Source: JBIICS01 sp044238735 (lineage in GTDB: Bacteria; Bacteroidota; Bacteroidia; UBA4408). Taken from it: 24,389 nt of DNA. Below the pieces are notes generated by a model. That model ran no database searches and was not told the origin of the DNA. It worked only from the letters and a program-made list of their open reading frames with translations. A program made the position numbers and the translations under genes. Shown here piece by piece: positions 1-6,829 of this stretch. Position 1 is the first letter of the stretch. Each line of letters starts with the position of its first letter. Location of the stretch: positions 1 through 24,389 of the forward strand of contig JBIICS010000034.1 in assembly GCA_044238735.1 (NCBI GenBank), given 5' to 3'.

Positions 1-130
1 ACTAGGGCTCATTAGTTGTTCAACGCAATTTGTTCCGTAACCCTGCCGGGCCGCCTGTAACGCTTACCGGGGCCCGCCCGAAAAAAGCACACTCAAAAGT
101 TACGGGCTTTTTTAGAAGGCCGCGCGCGGT
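1..130. repeat. GC-rich island of nested inverted repeats downstream of pheS
   Basis: This stretch is far richer in G+C than the surrounding DNA, especially 41-80 and 117-129. It holds several interlocking inverted repeats: CCGTAAC (35-41) against GTTACGG (99-105), GTAA (57-60) against TTAC (64-67), and GCCCG (76-80) against CGGGC (103-107). The core GTAAC occurs twice on + and once inverted. I see no ORF and no tRNA-like fold. It could be a REP-like extragenic palindrome cluster or a structured 3' tail of the pheS transcript; the sequence alone does not decide. The left edge of the window may cut it. Confidence 0.5.
81..113. terminator. Bidirectional intrinsic terminator after pheS
   Basis: AAAAAAGC (81-88) is exactly complementary to GCTTTTTT (106-113). 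The 17-nt loop contains a second small ACT/AGT pairing. An A-tract, a short GC clamp and a T-tract read the same way on both strands, the usual look of a bidirectional Rho-independent terminator. It lies about 20 bp past the pheS stop on the minus strand and would stop that transcript. An alternative GCCCG/CGGGC pairing overlaps it. Assignment is from pattern only. Confidence 0.55.
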
Positions 131-133
131 AAA

Positions 134-1159
134 CTAAACTACGCTTCCTTTAAATTGATTTAAAAAGCGAACATCGTTTTCAAAAAATAAACGCAGATCT
201 TTTATTTGATATTTTAGCATGGTAATACGTTCAACGCCCATACCAAAAGCATATCCTGTGTATTCTTTGGGGTCTATACCACAATTCTGCAAAACGTTAG
301 GGTGAACCATACCGCAGCCTAAAATTTCTACCCAGCCACTGTATTTACATACATTGCAACCACTACCTCTGCACAAACTACAAGTTACATCAACTTCGGC
401 ACTGGGTTCGGTAAACGGAAAATAAGAAGGGCGCATACGTATTTGAGTTTTCTCGCCAAAAATCTCACGCGCAAAATATAACAGGGTTTGTTTTAAATCG
501 GCAAAGGATACATTCTTATCAATATACAATCCTTCAATCTGATGGAACTGAATGTGAGCCCTTGCACTAATGGCCTCATTTCGATAAACCCTGCCGGGCA
601 TTACAATTCGGATGGGTGGTTGATTTTTCTCCATCACTCTAACCTGTACCGAAGAGGTATGAGTTCTTAGTGCCATTTCCGGATTTAAAGAAATGAAAAA
701 AGTATCCTGCATATCACGAGCAGGGTGTTCGGGCGGAAAGTTGAGTGCAGAGAAATTATGCCAATCATCCTCAATCTCTGGGCCATCGGCAACCACAAAT
801 CCAAGTCGGGAAAAAATCTCAATTATTTCATTTCTAACTAATGACAAGGGGTGTCTGGAACCCAAAGTAGTTGTATCTACCGGTAAGGTGAAATCGAAAT
901 CTAAACCTTTTAAATCAGAACCTGAATCTGTAAGTTCTTTTAAGGTGTTAATTCTTTCGGTTAATTTGTTTTTAAGCTCATTAATTTTAACACCCATTTC
1001 TTTTTTTAGAGCAGGTTCAACTTTTTTAAAGTCCTCAAATAGGGCATTTAGAGCGCCATTTCTGCCTAAATACTTAATGCGTAATTCTTCAGCTTCAGCA
1101 GCAGTTTTAGCCACTAAATTTTCAGCTTCATTTAACAACTGAGCGATCTTATCGTTCAT
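134..1159 (-). CDS. pheS: Phenylalanine--tRNA ligase alpha subunit
   Basis: Catalytic subunit of the (alpha-beta)2 cytoplasmic enzyme that charges tRNA-Phe. The 341-aa length is typical. An N-terminal coiled coil (about residues 1-85) is followed by the class II synthetase core. The sequence shows the alpha-subunit signature PGRVYRNEAISARAHIQFHQ (motif 2 region), a Cys-rich stretch with CSLCRGSGCNVC and GWVEILGCGMVHP, and motif 3 GYAFGMGVERITMLKY near the C-terminus. The start is ATG at 1159, 5 bp after the stop of the upstream cyclophilin gene, so the two are probably co-transcribed. The beta subunit gene pheT is not in the window. A terminator-like hairpin follows the stop. Identification is secure. 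Confidence 0.97.
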   Translation of the reverse strand: MNDKIAQLLNEAENLVAKTAAEAEELRIKYLGRNGALNALFEDFKKVEPALKKEMGVKINELKNKLTERINTLKELTDSGSDLKGLDFDFTLPVDTTTLGSRHPLSLVRNEIIEIFSRLGFVVADGPEIEDDWHNFSALNFPPEHPARDMQDTFFISLNPEMALRTHTSSVQVRVMEKNQPPIRIVMPGRVYRNEAISARAHIQFHQIEGLYIDKNVSFADLKQTLLYFAREIFGEKTQIRMRPSYFPFTEPSAEVDVTCSLCRGSGCNVCKYSGWVEILGCGMVHPNVLQNCGIDPKEYTGYAFGMGVERITMLKYQIKDLRLFFENDVRFLNQFKGSVV

Positions 1160-1164
1160 AATGA

Positions 1165-2019
1165 TTAATCAATAATTTTCACAAACATTCTTACATCTTT
1201 AACCGGACGATCGGCGCGATTTCTTTCCACTACTGCAATTTTATCTATCGTATCAATACCTTCAGTTACTTCACCATAAACGGTATACGCACCATCTAAG
1301 TGAGGTGAACCTCCAATAGTGGTATATGCTTTTCGGGCTTCTTCGCTAAATTTAAAATCCATTTTAGCCATTTCGTAAGCTACATTAAGTTTGGGTTCTA
1401 TTTGGCGTATCAGGTTTTGAAATGCATTATTGTTTTTAGCCTGTTGATAAGCAACTAGCGAATCAAATTCAGCTTTATTTTCAGGAAGTCTGATCCAGGT
1501 ATTAAAATATTGTTGTTTGCGTTGCATATTAATCTGTCCTTCAATTTGGCCTAATTCCTGCTCGGTAAAAACACGACCATGTACAATATAAAATTGGCAA
1601 CCACTTGAGTTTTTCAAAGGATTTACTTCATCACCTAATCTGGCGGCGGCCAAAGCTCCTTTTTTATGAAAATAAATTGGATTTATTTCTGCAGGAACAG
1701 TATAGCCATTTTCTCCATTTCCGAGTGGGGCATCTACCAAAGCTAGTTTAGAGTTAGGGTCTCCACCCTGAATCATAAAATCTTTAATTACTCGATGGAA
1801 AAGGGTACTGTCGTAAAATCCTTCTTTAACCAGTTTAAGGAAATTTTCTTTATGTTTAGGCGTTTCGTCATATAATTTCAGTTTAATTTTACCAAAATCG
1901 GTAGTAATTTCAATTTGTTGGTTTTTTTTGGGTGCATCCTTTACTTTTTTCTGAGCAAAAGCTCCAAGGGTAAATATCCCAAATAAAAGGAGGGTAATTA
2001 ATGAGTTTTTAATATTCAT
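1165..2019 (-). CDS. Secreted cyclophilin-type peptidyl-prolyl isomerase with internal helical insertion
   Basis: Catalyses cis-trans isomerisation of prolyl peptide bonds, probably in the periplasm. Residues 1-22 form a Sec signal peptide ending GAFAQ. The cyclophilin core is split. The first half carries FHRVI (74-78, catalytic-type Arg 76), FMIQGGDP (81-88) and SSGCQFYIVHG (138-148). The second half starts at LDGAYTVYGEV (241-251), with family features such as G..TID. Between them, residues about 152-238 are a charged, helix-prone insertion rich in Gln, Lys and Glu that standard cyclophilins (about 165 aa) lack. The gene starts at ATG 2019 and precedes pheS by 5 bp. Family assignment is firm; compartment and substrate are inferred. 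Confidence 0.93.
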   Translation of the reverse strand: MNIKNSLITLLLFGIFTLGAFAQKKVKDAPKKNQQIEITTDFGKIKLKLYDETPKHKENFLKLVKEGFYDSTLFHRVIKDFMIQGGDPNSKLALVDAPLGNGENGYTVPAEINPIYFHKKGALAAARLGDEVNPLKNSSGCQFYIVHGRVFTEQELGQIEGQINMQRKQQYFNTWIRLPENKAEFDSLVAYQQAKNNNAFQNLIRQIEPKLNVAYEMAKMDFKFSEEARKAYTTIGGSPHLDGAYTVYGEVTEGIDTIDKIAVVERNRADRPVKDVRMFVKIID

Positions 2020-2041
2020 TTTTAATTATTTAGCTTAAAAT

Positions 2042-2072
2042 TTTGACTTTTATTTAAAATAAATTAGCTTTA
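2042..2072 (+). promoter_or_regulatory. Bacteroidota-type promoter for the 2112 lipoprotein gene
   Basis: TTTG at 2042-2045 is followed by exactly 19 nt and then TAGCTTTA at 2065-2072. This fits the TTTG-N19-TAnnTTTG pattern known for Bacteroidetes primary sigma factor with one mismatch in the -7 box. Transcription would start near 2077, giving a leader of about 35 nt before ATG 2112. It is the best two-box match I found in the window. AT-rich DNA gives chance hits, so this stays a prediction. Confidence 0.45.
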
Positions 2073-2111
2073 CCAATTAACTAAGGCACCAAGTTAGTCT
2101 TTTTTATTGAT

Positions 2112-2516
2112 ATGATGAAAATGAAAATCTCAGTCTCAAACATTGTCTTGTACATTGCAATAGTATTTATTGGTACTTACATTAGTGCTTGTAAGCCGGG
2201 CGATCCCCCTAAATTAATTGTTACTGTTTTGGACAGTGCAGGTGCTAAAGTTTCGGGCGCTAATATAGAAATTACCAGCGGTGGTTATTATAAGAGTGGA
2301 TCGAAGTCCAATACCTATTCACCCGGAAACGTAAAAGCTACAGGTACCAGTGGAAGCGATGGAACGGCGTCTTTTGAATTTAAATTAGATGCCGTGTTAA
2401 CGGTAAAGGCCTATAAACTTAATGCTAACGGCGATTCTTTAAAGGGCTCTCAACTAGCAAAGTTAGTTACGGATGAAACAGCCGACTGTAAGGTTACAAT
2501 AAGAAAAGGCATTTAA
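2112..2516 (+). CDS. Small lipoprotein with one Ig/transthyretin-like beta domain
   Basis: A 134-aa protein with a hydrophobic N-terminus and a lipobox ISAC (Cys 27), so probably exported and lipid-anchored. The mature part (PPKLIVTVLDSAGAKVSGANIEI onward) resembles the carboxypeptidase-regulatory or CarboxypepD-like beta-sandwich fold: a V.D..G..V.GA.V pattern, a GTSGSDGTASFEF turn, then VLTVKAYK. Such domains often serve as surface or periplasmic modules, but no specific role can be named. The start has two ATG codons in tandem (2112 and 2115); either may be used. It is monocistronic and convergent with the next minus-strand gene, sharing four bases (2513-2516) so that the two stop codons overlap. 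Confidence 0.75.
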   Translation: MMKMKISVSNIVLYIAIVFIGTYISACKPGDPPKLIVTVLDSAGAKVSGANIEITSGGYYKSGSKSNTYSPGNVKATGTSGSDGTASFEFKLDAVLTVKAYKLNANGDSLKGSQLAKLVTDETADCKVTIRKGI

Positions 2517-2860
2517 ATTCCTCCTTCTTTCTCAAAATAATCTAATATAGCCCGTTTCATAAGTTCAACTTGTTCGCCGGGTTTTAAAAATGGCAACGTT
2601 TCTTTTGCCTTAAAATGAGGCCATCCCTCTTGGTCTTTTCCTTCAAATTCATAATAACCGTAAGGTTCAAGTAAACTACATATAGCGATATGCATAATAT
2701 TTACTTTTTCATCTTTTTTATATTTTTTAAAACCTAAACCCAGCTCCTGCAAACCTATTAAAAAAAGAATGCCCTGCAGGTCTAAATCACTTTCAAATCG
2801 TTTATTCAGTTTTTCCACTAATTTTTTCCAGGATTCCTCCAGTAGTTGTCTCTCGGTCAT
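2513..2860 (-). CDS. Conserved-looking small hypothetical protein
   Basis: I do not recognise a named family. The 115-aa product is soluble and acidic-basic mixed, with no signal peptide or membrane segment. It has amphipathic helices (ERQLLEESWKKLVEKLNKRF, then LQGILFLIGLQELGLGF) and a motif-like middle KVNIMHIAICSLLEPYGYYEF followed by GWPHFK. The tail LMKRAILDYFEKEG looks helical. The frame opens at a TTG at 2866, but ATG at 2860 is the more natural start and is the one used here. A TAATTTTG (-7-like) box lies at 2864-2871 on the minus strand, overlapping the TTG, which would leave almost no leader. The 3' end overlaps the convergent lipoprotein gene by four bases. Confidence 0.7.
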   Translation of the reverse strand: MTERQLLEESWKKLVEKLNKRFESDLDLQGILFLIGLQELGLGFKKYKKDEKVNIMHIAICSLLEPYGYYEFEGKDQEGWPHFKAKETLPFLKPGEQVELMKRAILDYFEKEGGI

Positions 2861-2939
2861 ATTCAAAATTAACCATTAATCGCTAATAACTTTATAAAAA
2901 TAGATTGAAACAAAATCGGTTAAACAATAATTTTAATCC

Positions 2940-3497
2940 ATGTCGGTTTCTGTATTTGATATTATTATTATAATCCCACTATTATGGGCAGCCTACAGAG
3001 GGTTTATGAAGGGTTTAATTATTGAACTAGCTTCTTTTGTAGCCTTGGCTTTTGGCGTTTATGGAGCAATAGGTTTTTCTGAGTTTACTAATACTATTTT
3101 AAAAGAAAATTTAGGTATTAATTCTGAATACAATTCATTAATTGCTTTTGCCATTACCTTTATTGTTATTGTAGCGGCCGTTTTTTTTCTGGCTAAATTG
3201 CTGGAGAATGTAATAAAAATTGCAGCATTGGGAATTGCCAATAAAATTGCAGGCGGATTGTTTTCGGTATTAAAATTTGCGTTGATAATATCAGCTATAA
3301 TATACCTGATAAACAGTTTTGATAATAAGAATGTAATATTTAATAAAACTTTAAAAGAGAAATCTTATTTATACAAACCCTTACAAGTTATAGCTCCCAC
3401 ATTATTTCCAAGTTTAAAAAACTTAGTGAATGATAACCCGGTTGAAAATTTAATTAACACCACTAAAGTAAAATTGGATAAATTAAATGAGCAATAA
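2940..3497 (+). CDS. CvpA family inner-membrane protein
   Basis: A 185-aa integral membrane protein with four predicted transmembrane segments (about residues 5-25, 30-50, 65-88 and 105-125) and a polar C-terminal tail. The opening FDIIIIIPLLWAAYRGFMKG is the CvpA/colicin V production signature: a first helix ending in a short Gly-Phe-x-x-Gly motif. Relatives are needed for colicin V production and, in some enterobacteria, for bile-salt or envelope-stress tolerance; the molecular function is unsettled. The gene starts at ATG 2940 and overlaps the downstream secreted hypothetical gene by 11 bp, which implies translational coupling. Confidence 0.85.
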   Translation: MSVSVFDIIIIIPLLWAAYRGFMKGLIIELASFVALAFGVYGAIGFSEFTNTILKENLGINSEYNSLIAFAITFIVIVAAVFFLAKLLENVIKIAALGIANKIAGGLFSVLKFALIISAIIYLINSFDNKNVIFNKTLKEKSYLYKPLQVIAPTLFPSLKNLVNDNPVENLINTTKVKLDKLNEQ

Positions 3498-4023
3498 ATA
3501 TAAAACCGGACTCTATTCTTTTTTGAAATCTAAAATTTTTAAATCCATAAAGGCTGCAAAAGTTTTACTTATGTTAGTGTCTTTTAATTTAAGTGCTCAG
3601 GAAGTTTTACCTGCTTCAAAATTTAACGAATACAAGCTTTCAAATACGGTATTAGACAGTATATATAAACCCGCTTTACATAGCGATTCATTAAAAGCTG
3701 TTTTTTTTAAGCATGATGAACAATTTACAGATGCCTGGACCAAGATGCTACAAGACTTAGGCGATTATTTAACCATGAATAATTTTAAATGGGATAAACC
3801 CACCTGGTGTTTTACAAAAGTGTATTTTAACAAAAAAGGGGGTGTAGATTACTTTATCTATAATTTTAAAGAGGATGCAACTCCCCTTTTTAAGCAGCGA
3901 GAGTTCGATAGACATTTAAAAGATTTTTTAAAAGGATATAAATTTAAGAGTAAATATAAACCCGGTATACCTTTTTATCAGAGCGGGCCCGTTACCTTTA
4001 TAGATCAGCACCTTAAACCTTAA
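3487..4023 (+). CDS. Secreted hypothetical protein coupled to cvpA
   Basis: A 178-aa product I do not recognise. A long basic N-region (about 24 residues) precedes a hydrophobic stretch AAKVLLMLVSFNLSAQ that reads as a Sec signal peptide cut after SAQ (about residue 38). The mature part is mixed alpha/beta. It contains a run of hydroxyl and aromatic residues, FTKVYFNKKGGVDYFIYNF, followed by a basic tail (FLKGYKFKSKYKPGIPFYQ). The FxxVYFN..GGVDYFIYNF stretch followed by FL..YKF looks distantly like the strand-turn-strand of TonB C-terminal-like proteins, but that is only an impression. The ATG at 3487 lies inside the cvpA 3' end (11-bp overlap). A later Met inside the hydrophobic core would destroy the signal peptide, so the first ATG is preferred. 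Confidence 0.7.
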   Translation: MSNKYKTGLYSFLKSKIFKSIKAAKVLLMLVSFNLSAQEVLPASKFNEYKLSNTVLDSIYKPALHSDSLKAVFFKHDEQFTDAWTKMLQDLGDYLTMNNFKWDKPTWCFTKVYFNKKGGVDYFIYNFKEDATPLFKQREFDRHLKDFLKGYKFKSKYKPGIPFYQSGPVTFIDQHLKP

Positions 4024-4110
4024 ATTAGTTGTAAGGATTAGTGACTAGAAATTAGGATTGGTTGCCGTAAAAAGAACCTCTGTTTGTAAAGAATAAGAAC
4101 TCCCGATTAA

Positions 4111-4134
4111 ACTAGTAAACTGAACTAGTAAACT
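4111..4134 (+). repeat. Short tandem direct repeat (11 nt, period 13)
   Basis: ACTAGTAAACT occurs at 4111-4121 and again at 4124-4134, immediately beyond the hemA stop codon in the gap between convergent genes. Two copies are too few to call a repeat locus. I see no hairpin terminator with a T-run in this gap. Confidence 0.5.
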
Positions 4135-5379
4135 CTATTGCTGAACCTCTTCTTTGTCTTGCAACATGATTTCGCGGGCCATTTTCATTGGAACAGAAAT
4201 ACACTTTTTCTCCATATAGCTTAAAACTTTCTCAAATAAGAATTTGGTTTCGTCGTCCAACTGATTTATTTCGCGGGCAAAAACTTCGTTAAAAATATTT
4301 TCTTTTATTTCTCTAATTCTAACGGGTACTTCTCTCATTTTAAGTTCTACCTCGCGTTCTTTAACTATGTAATTAAATTCTTCTAATCGGCGGTTAATAA
4401 TTTTATGACAAGCTTCAATCTCTTTTCCCCTTTCGCTTAAATTTTTTTGAGCAACCGCTTCGAGTGTTTTTACTTCAATTAATTCAACCGGATATTTACG
4501 TTTAATTTCGATATCAAAATCGTTTGGCACAGCTAAATCAACCACAAATTTTAGAGCTGTGTCATTATTTAGCAGGGAATGATAAATCTCTTGGTTAATG
4601 ATGGTATGGGGGGCACCTGTACAGGTTATAAGTATGTCAAAACCTTCTTTATAAAGGGTTAATTCATCAAGTGTATGGGCACTTCCCCTAAGTTGAACGG
4701 CTAATTCTTTTGCTTTAGAAAGGGTGCGGTTAAATACGGCAAAATTTCTAAACCCATGTTTATACAAGTATTTGGAAAGATTAGTGTTTGTAATACCTGC
4801 GCCAATTATAACAACGCGCGCATTTGTATTTACATTTAAATCGCGTAATTCTCGATAGGCCAATGATACAACTGATACTGGTTTAGAAGCGATTTCGGTT
4901 GAAGTGTATATTTCTTTTGCGGTTTCTACAGCTTGCTTAACCAACAATCGGATTAAGTCGCTACAAAGGCCCCAATTTTTGCAGTTTTCGTATGACTTTC
5001 TAACTTGTGTTATTATTTCTCTTTCTCCAACAACCAAAGAATCTAAAGAGGCTGCTACATTTAATAAATGATTAACGGCCTTTATTTCGTAAAACTTACC
5101 GGCATTTTTAGCAAGCTTTTCTATCAGTATTTCAGGCAATGCAGGATTGAACTGTTTTATAAATTGTTTAATTAAATAATAATTAACTTCGTTTTCAGTA
5201 ACAAAATAAAGTTCAACACGATTACAGGTTGCAATGTAAAGAAGTTCTTCAAGTTTGAATTTATTTTTTATTTCCGGTAAACGTTCTTTTTGTAAAGTCT
5301 CGTCAAGAACTAACTGTCCCACTTCTTCCAGGGAAGCATTTTTATGTGTGAAGGTGATACAGTATAGCTTGTTTAACAT
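4135..5379 (-). CDS. hemA: Glutamyl-tRNA reductase
   Basis: First committed step of C5-pathway tetrapyrrole synthesis: NADPH-dependent reduction of glutamyl-tRNA to glutamate-1-semialdehyde in the cytoplasm. The 414-aa length is usual. The catalytic domain has the nucleophile Cys 52 in IATCNRVELYF and the conserved SLDSLVVGEREIITQVRKSY (111-130). A Rossmann NADPH domain begins near residue 188 with VVIIGAGITN. The C-terminal dimerisation helices follow. The start is ATG 5379. The gene stands alone on the minus strand, divergent from queG, with no hemL, hemB or hemC neighbour here. No heme-regulatory element is evident. Identification is secure. Confidence 0.96.
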   Translation of the reverse strand: MLNKLYCITFTHKNASLEEVGQLVLDETLQKERLPEIKNKFKLEELLYIATCNRVELYFVTENEVNYYLIKQFIKQFNPALPEILIEKLAKNAGKFYEIKAVNHLLNVAASLDSLVVGEREIITQVRKSYENCKNWGLCSDLIRLLVKQAVETAKEIYTSTEIASKPVSVVSLAYRELRDLNVNTNARVVIIGAGITNTNLSKYLYKHGFRNFAVFNRTLSKAKELAVQLRGSAHTLDELTLYKEGFDILITCTGAPHTIINQEIYHSLLNNDTALKFVVDLAVPNDFDIEIKRKYPVELIEVKTLEAVAQKNLSERGKEIEACHKIINRRLEEFNYIVKEREVELKMREVPVRIREIKENIFNEVFAREINQLDDETKFLFEKVLSYMEKKCISVPMKMAREIMLQDKEEVQQ

Positions 5380-5419
5380 TGCAAAGCAAATTTCGTTAAA
5401 CAGTTAAGATTAATTGTCA

Positions 5420-5427
5420 TATTTTTG
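5420..5427 (+). promoter_or_regulatory. Possible -7 box for queG
   Basis: TATTTTTG on the plus strand matches the Bacteroidetes -7 consensus TAnnTTTG exactly. It lies 68 bp before the queG TTG start in the 116-bp gap shared with divergent hemA. I find no convincing TTTG/TTG -33 element at the right spacing, so confidence is low. On the hemA side only one-mismatch boxes are present (for example GAAATTTG at 5387-5394 on the minus strand). Confidence 0.3.
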
Positions 5428-5495
5428 TCATAATCCTTATTTAGATTTTTTCTAAACACGGGTTTTTTATTCAGTAAAATCAATAGTTTCAGCCA

Positions 5496-6425
5496 TTGAA
5501 ATCGTTAAAGGAAATATCAAATACAATAAAAATTAGTTCCAAGGAACTAGGCTTTGATTATTGCGGCATTTCCAAAGCTGAGTTTTTAGAAGAAGAGGCT
5601 CCGCGGCTCGAAAATTGGCTTAAAAAAGGAATGCATGGCAAAATGCAATACATGGAAAATTATTTTGATAAACGTCTCAATCCAACATTATTGGTAGAAG
5701 GTGCAAAATCAGTTATTTCATTAATGTTAAATTACTATCCTGCTCAGGAGTTAACGGAAAGCGATTATAAGATATCCAAATACGCATACGGTAAGGATTA
5801 TCATGAGGTTATAAAAGACAAGCTTAAATTATTGCTGGTTAAATTAAAATCGGAGATTGGTGATATAAATGGCCGGGCATTTGTAGATTCTGCTCCGGTT
5901 TTAGATAGGGCATGGGCAAAAAAAAGTGGTTTGGGCTGGATTGGAAAAAACACTAATTTGATTAATAAACAATCGGGTTCTTTCTTTTTTCTTGCCGAAC
6001 TTATAGTAGATGTTGAATTAGAATATGATAGTCCTATTGCCGATTATTGCGGCACTTGTCGTAAATGCATAGATGCTTGTCCTACCGACGCTATTGTGGA
6101 ACCTTATGTGGTTGACGGGAGTAAATGTATTAGCTATTTTACTATAGAACTAAAGGATGCCATTGATAATACGTATAAATCAAAATTTGATAATTGGATT
6201 TTTGGATGTGACGTTTGCCAAGATGTTTGCCCTTGGAATAGATTTTCAAAACCACATCACGAACCTTTATTAACTACCAATCCCGATTTGCAAAAGTTAA
6301 CAAACCGGGATTGGGAAGAGATTACAGTAGAAGTTTTTAATCAGGTTTTTGGAAAATCGCCTTTAAAAAGAGCAAAACTTGAAGGACTGAAGCGAAATAT
6401 CGATTTTATTAAACGATATTCCTAA
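5496..6425 (+). CDS. queG: Epoxyqueuosine reductase
   Basis: Last step of queuosine synthesis: cobalamin- and Fe-S-dependent reduction of epoxyqueuosine to queuosine in the wobble position of GUN-anticodon tRNAs. The 309-aa length fits the short QueG form without the C-terminal HEAT repeats. The sequence shows VDSAPVLDRAWAKKSGLGWIGKN (130-152, with the conserved catalytic Asp 131). It also has two 4Fe-4S motifs: C185, C188, C191 and C195, then C211 with C238, C241 and C245. The start is TTG at 5496: an in-frame TAG at 5484-5486 excludes anything further upstream, and the next Met codons fall inside conserved sequence. The 3' end overlaps a small convergent gene by 17 bp. Confidence 0.96.
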   Translation: MKSLKEISNTIKISSKELGFDYCGISKAEFLEEEAPRLENWLKKGMHGKMQYMENYFDKRLNPTLLVEGAKSVISLMLNYYPAQELTESDYKISKYAYGKDYHEVIKDKLKLLLVKLKSEIGDINGRAFVDSAPVLDRAWAKKSGLGWIGKNTNLINKQSGSFFFLAELIVDVELEYDSPIADYCGTCRKCIDACPTDAIVEPYVVDGSKCISYFTIELKDAIDNTYKSKFDNWIFGCDVCQDVCPWNRFSKPHHEPLLTTNPDLQKLTNRDWEEITVEVFNQVFGKSPLKRAKLEGLKRNIDFIKRYS

Positions 6426-6597
6426 ACACTTGATTAATAATAGGGCGATACATTGCTCCAAATTGAGCTATACACCACACCTTAAGCATTAATTTTTCAT
6501 CTTTGGTAAGCCATTTAACTGCTTTAGTTAATTCCTTACGAAATAAATGCTTGTCAAAGCTTACCTTTTCTAAAACTAGTTTGGTCATTTCTACCAT
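6409..6597 (-). CDS. Small conserved-looking basic protein (62 aa)
   Basis: I do not know a named family, although the pattern VLEKVSFDKxLFRKEL..A.KWL...E...L..WC is reminiscent of short uncharacterised proteins annotated in other Bacteroidota. The product is basic, probably helical and cytoplasmic, with no signal peptide. ATG codons lie at 6597 and 6588 (M4); the second gives MTKLVLEKVSF and is a reasonable alternative start. The reading frame overlaps the queG C-terminal codons by 17 bp in convergent orientation. That could argue for chance, but the coherent amphipathic sequence with a Trp/Cys motif argues for a real gene. Confidence 0.55.
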   Translation of the reverse strand: MVEMTKLVLEKVSFDKHLFRKELTKAVKWLTKDEKLMLKVWCIAQFGAMYRPIINQVFRNIV

Positions 6598-6829
6598 GGC
6601 ATTGGCTTTTAAGGGTTAAACAATAATTGTATACTAAATTTAGTTAGTTAGTTTGCTAATGTCAATTAATATTTAATTAATCCTGTAAAATGTTTTAAAC
6701 AGGCCATTTAAAAATGTTGAAAGCTCGTAATATAAAAAGGCTAGTATTTAACAATTAAGTGCTTGTAAATAGTTAAGCAACAAAATTTCGAAAAGACCTG
6801 AAGGTATTATTTTTATTAAGAAGAATAAG

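Noticed and set aside
693..1142. 149-codon open frame on + opposite pheS
   Set aside because: It lies wholly antisense to a secure pheS gene, has a Ser-rich composition without any domain pattern, and is explained as a shadow frame.
6682..6703. CCTGT...ACAGG hairpin upstream of the AsmA gene as a terminator
   Set aside because: Only a 5-bp closing stem and no T-run after it on either strand. It could be chance in AT-rich DNA.
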